From contig NW_026870456.1 of the NCBI RefSeq assembly GCF_963576545.1, positions 124,001 through 188,000 on the forward strand: a stretch of 64,000 bases of DNA. Direction: 5' to 3'. The DNA comes from Limanda limanda. Taxonomy: Eukaryota > Chordata > Actinopteri > Pleuronectiformes > Pleuronectidae. Under the pieces are notes generated by a model, which was given only the letters and a program-made list of their open reading frames with translations, was not told the DNA's origin and ran no database searches. Each line of letters opens with the position of its first letter. Positions within the stretch are counted from its first letter, which is position 1. This document shows, one piece after another, positions 58,633 through 64,000 of the stretch. The position numbers and the translations under genes were made by a program.

Positions 58633-61053
58633 CTTTCTCCTATGTGCTTTCATCCCTAACCCTAACCCTAACCCTTCCGAAAGTCGGAGAAGCTCAAGGA
58701 TGGTACCGATCGATGCGCGCTACCCCATTTAGTGGGGGTAGAGCCTACTTGCAAGTCTCTCCGACCTTCACAAAAAAAGTTATTCAAGAATATCTCTTTC
58801 TCCTATGTGCTTTCATCCCTAACCCTAACCCTAACCCTTCCGAAAGTCGGAGAAGCTCAAGGATGGTACCGATCGATGCGCGCTACCCCATTTAGTGGGG
58901 GTAGAGCCTACTTGCAAGTCTCTCCGACCTTCACAAAAAAAGTTATTCAAGAATATCTCTTTCTCCTATGTGCTTTCATCCCTAACCCTAACCCTAACCC
59001 TTCCGAAAGTCGGAGAAGCTCAAGGATGGTAACGATCGATGCGCGCTACCCCATTTAGTGGGGGTAGAGCCTACTTGCAAGTCTCTCCGACCTTCACAAA
59101 AAAAGTTATTCAAGAATATCTCTTTCTCCTATGTGCTTTAATCCCTAACCCTAACCCTAACCCTTCCGAAAGTCGGAGAAGCTCAAAGATGGTAACGATC
59201 GATGCGCGCTACCCCATTTAGTGGGGGTAGAGCCTACTTGCAAGTCTCTCCGACCTTCACAAAAAAAGTTATTCAAGAATATCTCTTTCTCCTATGTGCT
59301 TTCATCCCTAACCCTAACCCTAACCCTTCCGAAAGTCGGAGAAGCTCAAGGATGGTACCGATCGATGCGCGCTACCCCATTTAGTGGGGGTAGAGCCTAC
59401 TTGCAAGTCTCTCCGACCTTCACAAAAAAAGTTATTCAAGAATATCTCCTCAGATTTGGGGGAATTTCGTCGGTCGACCTCTTCCGAAGGTCGTACAAGC
59501 TCGGGGATGGTACCAATCGATCCGCAGGACCCAAATTAGTCCAGATGCAACCACTTTCCAAGTCTCTCCGACCTTCACAAAAAAAGTTATTCAAGAATAT
59601 CTCTTTCTCCTATGTGCTTTCATCCCTAACCCTAACCCTAACCCTTCCGAAAGTCGGAGAAGCTCAAAGATGGTACCGATCGATGCGCGCTACCCCATTT
59701 AGTGGGGGTAGAGCCTACTTGCAAGTCTCTCCGACCTTCACAAAAAACGTTATTCAAGAATATCTCTTTCTCCTATGTGCTTTCATCCCTAACCCTAACC
59801 CTAACCCTTCCGAAAGTCGGAGAAGCTCAAGGATGGTACCGATCGATGCGCGCTACCCCATTTAGTGGGGGTAGAGCCTACTTGCAAGTCTCTCCGACCT
59901 TCACAAAAAAAGTTATTCAAGAATATCTCCTCAGATTTGGGGGAATTTCGTCGGTCGACCTCTTCCGAAGGTCGTACAAGCTCGGGGATGGTACCAATCG
60001 ATCCGCAGGACCCAAATTAGTCCAGATGCAACCACTTTTCAAGTCTTTCCGACCTTCACAAAAAAAGTTATTCAAGAATATCTCTTTCTCCTATGTGCTT
60101 TCATCCCTAACCCTAACCCTAACCCTTCCGAAAGTCGGAGAAGCTCAAGGATGGTACCGATCGATGCGCGCTACCCCATTTAGTGGGGATAGAGCCTACT
60201 TGCAAGTCTCTCCGACCTTCACAAAAAAAGTTATTCAAGAATATCTCTTTCTCCTATGTGCTTTCATCCCTAACCCTAACCCTAACCCTTCCGAAAGTCG
60301 GAGAAGCTCAAGGATGGTACCGATCGATGCGCGCTACCCCATTTAGTGGGGGTAGAGCCTACTTGCATGTCTCTCCGACCTTCACAAAAAAAGTTATTCA
60401 AGAATATCTCTTTCTCCTATGTGCTTTCATCCCTAACCCTAACCCTAACCCTTCCGAAAGTCGGAGAAGCTCAAGGATGGTACCGATCGATGCGCGCTAC
60501 CCCATTTAGTGGGGGTAGAGCCTACTTGCAAGTCTCTCCGACCTTCACAAAAAAAGTTATTCAAGAATATCTCTTTCTCCTATGTGCTTTCATCCCTAAC
60601 CCTAACCCTAACCCTTCCGAAAGTCGGAGAAGCTCAAGGATGGTACCGATCGATGCGCGCTACCCCATTTAGTGGGGGTAGAGCCTACTTGCAAGTCTCT
60701 CCGACCTTCACAAAAAAAGTTATTCAAGAATATCTCCTCAGATTTGGGGGAATTTCGTCGGTCGACCTTTTCCGAAGGTCGTACAAGCTCGGGGATGGTA
60801 CCAATCGATCCGCAGGACCCAAATTAGTCCAGATGCAACCACTTTCCAAGTCTCTCCGACCTTCACAAAAAAAGTTATTCAAGAATATCTCTTTCTCCTA
60901 TGTGCTTTCATCCCTAACCCTAACCCTAACCCTTCCGAAAGTCGGAGAAGCTCAAGGATGGTACCGATCGATGCGCGCAACCCCATTTAGTGGGGGTAGA
61001 GCCTACTTGCAAGTCTCTCCGACCTTCACAAAAAAAGTTATTCAAGAATATCT
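58633..61053 (+). repeat. 2421-bp higher-order unit, copy 3
   Basis: It directly follows copy 2, with Bs at 59448, 59929 and 60736. Private changes include A at 59140, CTCAAAGATGG near 59667, T at 60047, T at 60368 and GACCTTTTCC near 60768. It lacks the three private changes of copy 2. Confidence 0.92.
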
Positions 61054-64000
61054 CTTTCTCCTATGTGCTTTCATCCCTAACCCTAACCCTAACCCTTCCG
61101 AAAGTCGGAGAAGCTCAAGGATGGTACCGATCGATGCGCGCTACCCCATTTAGTGGGGGTAGAGCCTACTTGCAAGTCTCTCCGACCTTCACAAAAAAAG
61201 TTATTCAAGAATATCTCCTCAGATTTGGGGGAATTTCGTCGGTCGACCTCTTCCGAAGGTCGTACAAGCTCGGGGATGGTACCAATCGATCCGCAGGACC
61301 CGAATTAGTCCAGATGCAACCACTTTCCAAGTCTCTCCGACCTTCACAAAAAAAGTTATTCAAGAATATCTCTTTCTCCTATGTGCTTTCATCCCTAACC
61401 CTAACCCTAACCCTTCCGAAAGTCGGAGAAGCTCAAGGATGGTACCGATCGATGCGCGCAACCCCATTTAGTGGGGGTAGAGCCTACTTGCAAGTCTCTC
61501 CGACCTTCACAAAAAAAGTTATTCAAGAATATCTCTTTCTCCTATGTGCTTTCATCCCTAACCCTAACCCTAACCCTTCCGAAAGTCGGAGAAGCTCAAG
61601 GATGGTACCGATCGATGCGCGCTACCCCATTTAGTGGGGGTAGAGCCTACTTGCAAGTCTCTCCGACCTTCACAAAAAAAGTTATTCAAGAATATCTCTT
61701 TCTCCTATGTGCTTTCATCCCTAACCCTAACCCTAACCCTTCCGAAAGTCGGAGAAGCTCAAGGATGGTACCGATCGATGCGCGCTACCCCATTTAGTGG
61801 GGGTAGAGCCTACTTGCAAGTCTCTCCGACCTTCACAAAAAAAGTTATTCAAGAATATCTCTTTCTCCTATGTGCTTTCATCCCTAACCCTAACCCTAAC
61901 CCTTCCGAAAGTCGGAGAAGCTCAAGGATGGTAACGATCGATGCGCGCTACCCCATTTAGTGGGGGTAGAGCCTACTTGCAAGTCTCTCCGACCTTCACA
62001 AAAAAAGTTATTCAAGAATATCTCTTTCTCCTATGTGCTTTCATCCCAAACCCTAACCCTTCCGAAAGTCGGAGAAGCTCAAGGATGGTACCGATCGATG
62101 CGCGCTACCCCATTTAGTGGGGGTAGAGCCTACTTGCAAGTCTCTCCGACCTTCACAAAAAAAGTTATTCAAGAATATCTCCTCAGATTTGGGGGAATTT
62201 CGTCGGTCGACCTCTTCCGAAGGTCGTACAAGCTCGGGGATGGTACCAATCGATCCGCAGGACCCAAATTAGTCCAGATGCAACCACTTTCCAAGTCTCT
62301 CCGACCTTCACAAAAAAAGTTATTCAAGAATATCTCTTTCTCCTATGTGCTTTCATCCCTAACCCTAACCCTAACCCTTCCGAAAGTCGGAGAAGCTCAA
62401 GGATGGTACCGATCGATGCGCGCTACCCCATTTAGTGGGGGTAGAGCCTACTTGCAAGTCTCTCCGACCTTCACAAAAAAAGTTATTCAAGAATATCTCC
62501 TCAGATTTGGGGGAATTTCGTCGGTCGACCTCTTCCGAAGGTCGTACAAGCTCGGGGATGGTACCAATCGATCCGCAGGACCCAAATTAGTCCAGATGCA
62601 ACCACTTTCCAAGTCTCTCCGACCTTCACAAAAAAAGTTATTCAAGAATATCTCTTTCTCCTATGTGCTTTCATCCCTAACCCTAACCCTAACCCTTCCG
62701 AAAGTCGGAGAAGCTCAAGGATGGTACCGATCGATGCGCGCAACCCCATTTAGTGGGGGTAGAGCCTACTTGCAAGTCTCTCCGACCTTCACAAAAAAAG
62801 TTATTCAAGAATATCTCTTTCTCCTATGTGCTTTCATCCCTAACCCTAACCCTAACCCTTCCGAAAGTCGGAGAAGCTCAAGGATGGTACCGATCGATGC
62901 GCGCTACCCCATTTAGTGGGGGTAGAGCCTACTTGCAAGTCTCTCCGACCTTCACAAAAAAAGTTATTCAAGAATATCTCTTTCTCCTATGTGCTTTCAT
63001 CCCTAACCCTAACCCTAACCCTTCCGAAAGTCGGAGAAGCTCAAGGATGGTACCGATCGATGCGCGCTACCCCATTTAGTGGGGGTAGAGCCTACTTGCA
63101 AGTCTCTCCGACCTTCACAAAAAAAGTTATTCAAGAATATCTCTTTCTCCTATGTGCTTTCATCCCTAACCCTAACCCTAACCCTTCCGAAAGTCGGAGA
63201 AGCTCAAGGATGGTAACGATCGATGCGCGCTACCCCATTTAGTGGGGGTAGAGCCTACTTGCAAGTCTCTCCGACCTTCACAAAAAAAGTTATTCAAGAA
63301 TATCTCTTTCTCCTATGTGCTTTCATCCCTAACCCTAACCCTTCCGAAAGTCGGAGAAGCTCAAGGATGGTACCGATCGATGCGCGCTACCCCATTTAGT
63401 GGGGGTAGAGCCTACTTGCAAGTCTCTCCGACCTTCACAAAAAAAGTTATTCAAGAATATCTCCTCAGATTTGGGGGAATTTCGTCGGTCGACCTCTTCC
63501 GAAGGTCGTACAAGCTCGGGGATGGTACCAATCGATCTGCAGGACCCAAATTAGTCCAGATGCAACCACTTTCCAAGTCTCTCCGACCTTCACAAAAAAA
63601 GTTATTCAAGAATATCTCTTTCTCCTATGTGCTTTCATCCCTAACCCTAACCCTAACCCTTCCGAAAGTCGGAGAAGCTCAAGGATGGTACCGATCGATG
63701 CGCGCTACCCCATTTAGTGGGGGTAGAGCCTACTTGCAAGTCTCTCCGACCTTCACAAAAAAAGTTATTCAAGAATATCTCCTCAGATTTGGGGGAATTT
63801 CGTCGGTCGACCTCTTCCGAAGGTCGTACAAGCTCGGGGATGGTACCAATCGATCCGCAGGACCCAAATTAGTCCAGATGCAACCACTTTCCAAGTCTCT
63901 CCGACCTTCACAAAAAAAGTTATTCAAGAATATCTCTTTCTCCTATGTGCTTTCATCCCTAACCCTAACCCTAACCCTTCCGAAAGTCGGAGAAGCTCAA
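61054..64000 (+). repeat. Right-end block, A-run barcode 1 5 1 5 1, open at window edge
   Basis: B starts are at 61217, 62181, 62499, 63463 and 63781. The first B has CCCGAATTAG near 61302. The 157-bp A at 62024 has a T-to-A change in the telomere tract at about 62048, like that near 29539. The array continues past the window: the last 65 bp are the start of another A. Confidence 0.9.

Larger units (their letters stand above)
1..64000 (+). repeat. Two-type telomere-motif satellite array (A = 163 bp, B = 155 bp)
   Basis: The entire window is a tandem array in a single orientation. Using the GTG of ATTTAGTGGG as a phase marker, A monomers recur every 163 bp, and a 155-bp B monomer sits between some of them, giving an A-B-A marker spacing of 318 bp. 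I count 300 A (the first lacks 7 bp at the window edge), 98 B and a 65-bp partial A at 63936-64000. The counts reproduce the marker-to-marker distance from 93 to 63717 exactly. A is about 47% G+C. No inverted monomer, inserted element or unique sequence was seen. The CCCTAA strand is the plus strand throughout. This is typical of subtelomeric or heterochromatic satellites; I do not recognise a named family. No protein-coding function is proposed. Confidence 0.98.

Noticed and set aside
93..63242. More than two hundred plus-strand open frames of 60 to 426 codons with near-identical peptides
   Set aside because: They repeat the same peptide because the monomer repeats, mostly start at GTG, overlap one another in different frames, and change length with the A/B order. 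No ribosome-binding or splice context and no domain is visible.
1..64000. CRISPR array (regular repeats with intervening sequence)
   Set aside because: The sequence between conserved 43-bp blocks is itself repeated and over 110 bp long, so there are no unique spacers. There are no cas genes, and the telomere motif indicates a eukaryote.
1..64000. True terminal telomere
   Set aside because: Telomere hexamers come only in groups of two or three inside a complex monomer. No long pure run exists in the window.
1..64000. Transposon or retroelement array
   Set aside because: No target-site duplications, terminal repeats, polymerase or transposase frames, or interruptions were seen. All junctions preserve monomer register.
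1..64000. Ribosomal DNA spacer repeats
   Set aside because: No rRNA sequence is present in 64 kb, and array length and higher-order structure fit a satellite better. It cannot be excluded beyond the window.

Overview
The whole 64 kb window is one uninterrupted, head-to-tail satellite DNA array. I find no gene, RNA gene, transposon or unique sequence in it, and both window ends lie inside the array. The repeat unit carries the telomere hexamer CCCTAA (TTAGGG on the minus strand), so the source is almost certainly a eukaryote with TTAGGG-type telomeres. That group includes vertebrates, many invertebrates, filamentous fungi, trypanosomatids and some algae, and I cannot narrow it further. A subtelomeric or other heterochromatic location is the most likely setting. 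This rests on the telomere motif, the near-identity of hundreds of copies and the complete lack of genes.

Two monomer types make up everything. Type A is 163 bp, with 300 copies plus a 65-bp partial copy at the right end. Type B is 155 bp, with 98 copies. Both share a three-part design. Part 1 is a type-specific 5' module: 42 bp in A, ending in (CCCTAA)3CCC, and 34 bp with no telomere motif in B. Part 2 is a 78-bp middle module, about 71% identical between types (55/78 by ungapped eye alignment). Part 3 is a 43-bp 3' module that is identical in the two consensus sequences. B is always flanked by A on both sides, and between successive Bs there are 1 to 9 As. Counting monomers from a fixed marker (the GTG in ATTTAGTGGG) accounts exactly for every base between positions 93 and 63717. 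The sum is 299 A intervals and 97 Bs, after allowing for nineteen 157-bp As, four 158-bp As, two 153-bp Bs and ten 154-bp Bs.

The number of As between Bs forms a barcode that exposes a nested duplication history. From left to right: 1-3521 is an old block that recurs near 16.8-19.9 kb. 3522-5757 holds two copies of a 1118-bp unit. 5758-9932 is mixed. 9933-16191 holds two copies of a ~3.2-kb unit. 17639-38339 holds two copies of a 10.1-kb unit, the second enlarged by a 481-bp local duplication. 34483-43158 holds two copies of a 4338-bp unit. 43159-46046 holds two copies of a 1444-bp unit. 46047-50399 is a diverged relative of 25.2-27.8 kb. 50400-61053 contains three copies of a 2421-bp unit interleaved with a 2103-bp duplication. 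61054-64000 is the open right end.

Open reading frames of 60-426 codons occur throughout. They are by-products of the repeat: 163 is not a multiple of 3, the hexamer reads as Leu-Thr or Pro-Asn in two frames and stops in the third, and an A+B pair (318 bp) preserves frame. They mostly use GTG starts and are not annotated as genes. The most interesting points are the fixed four-G-tract telomere motif in every A, the invariant 43-bp block with a sharp edge, the ban on adjacent Bs, and the readable amplification barcode.
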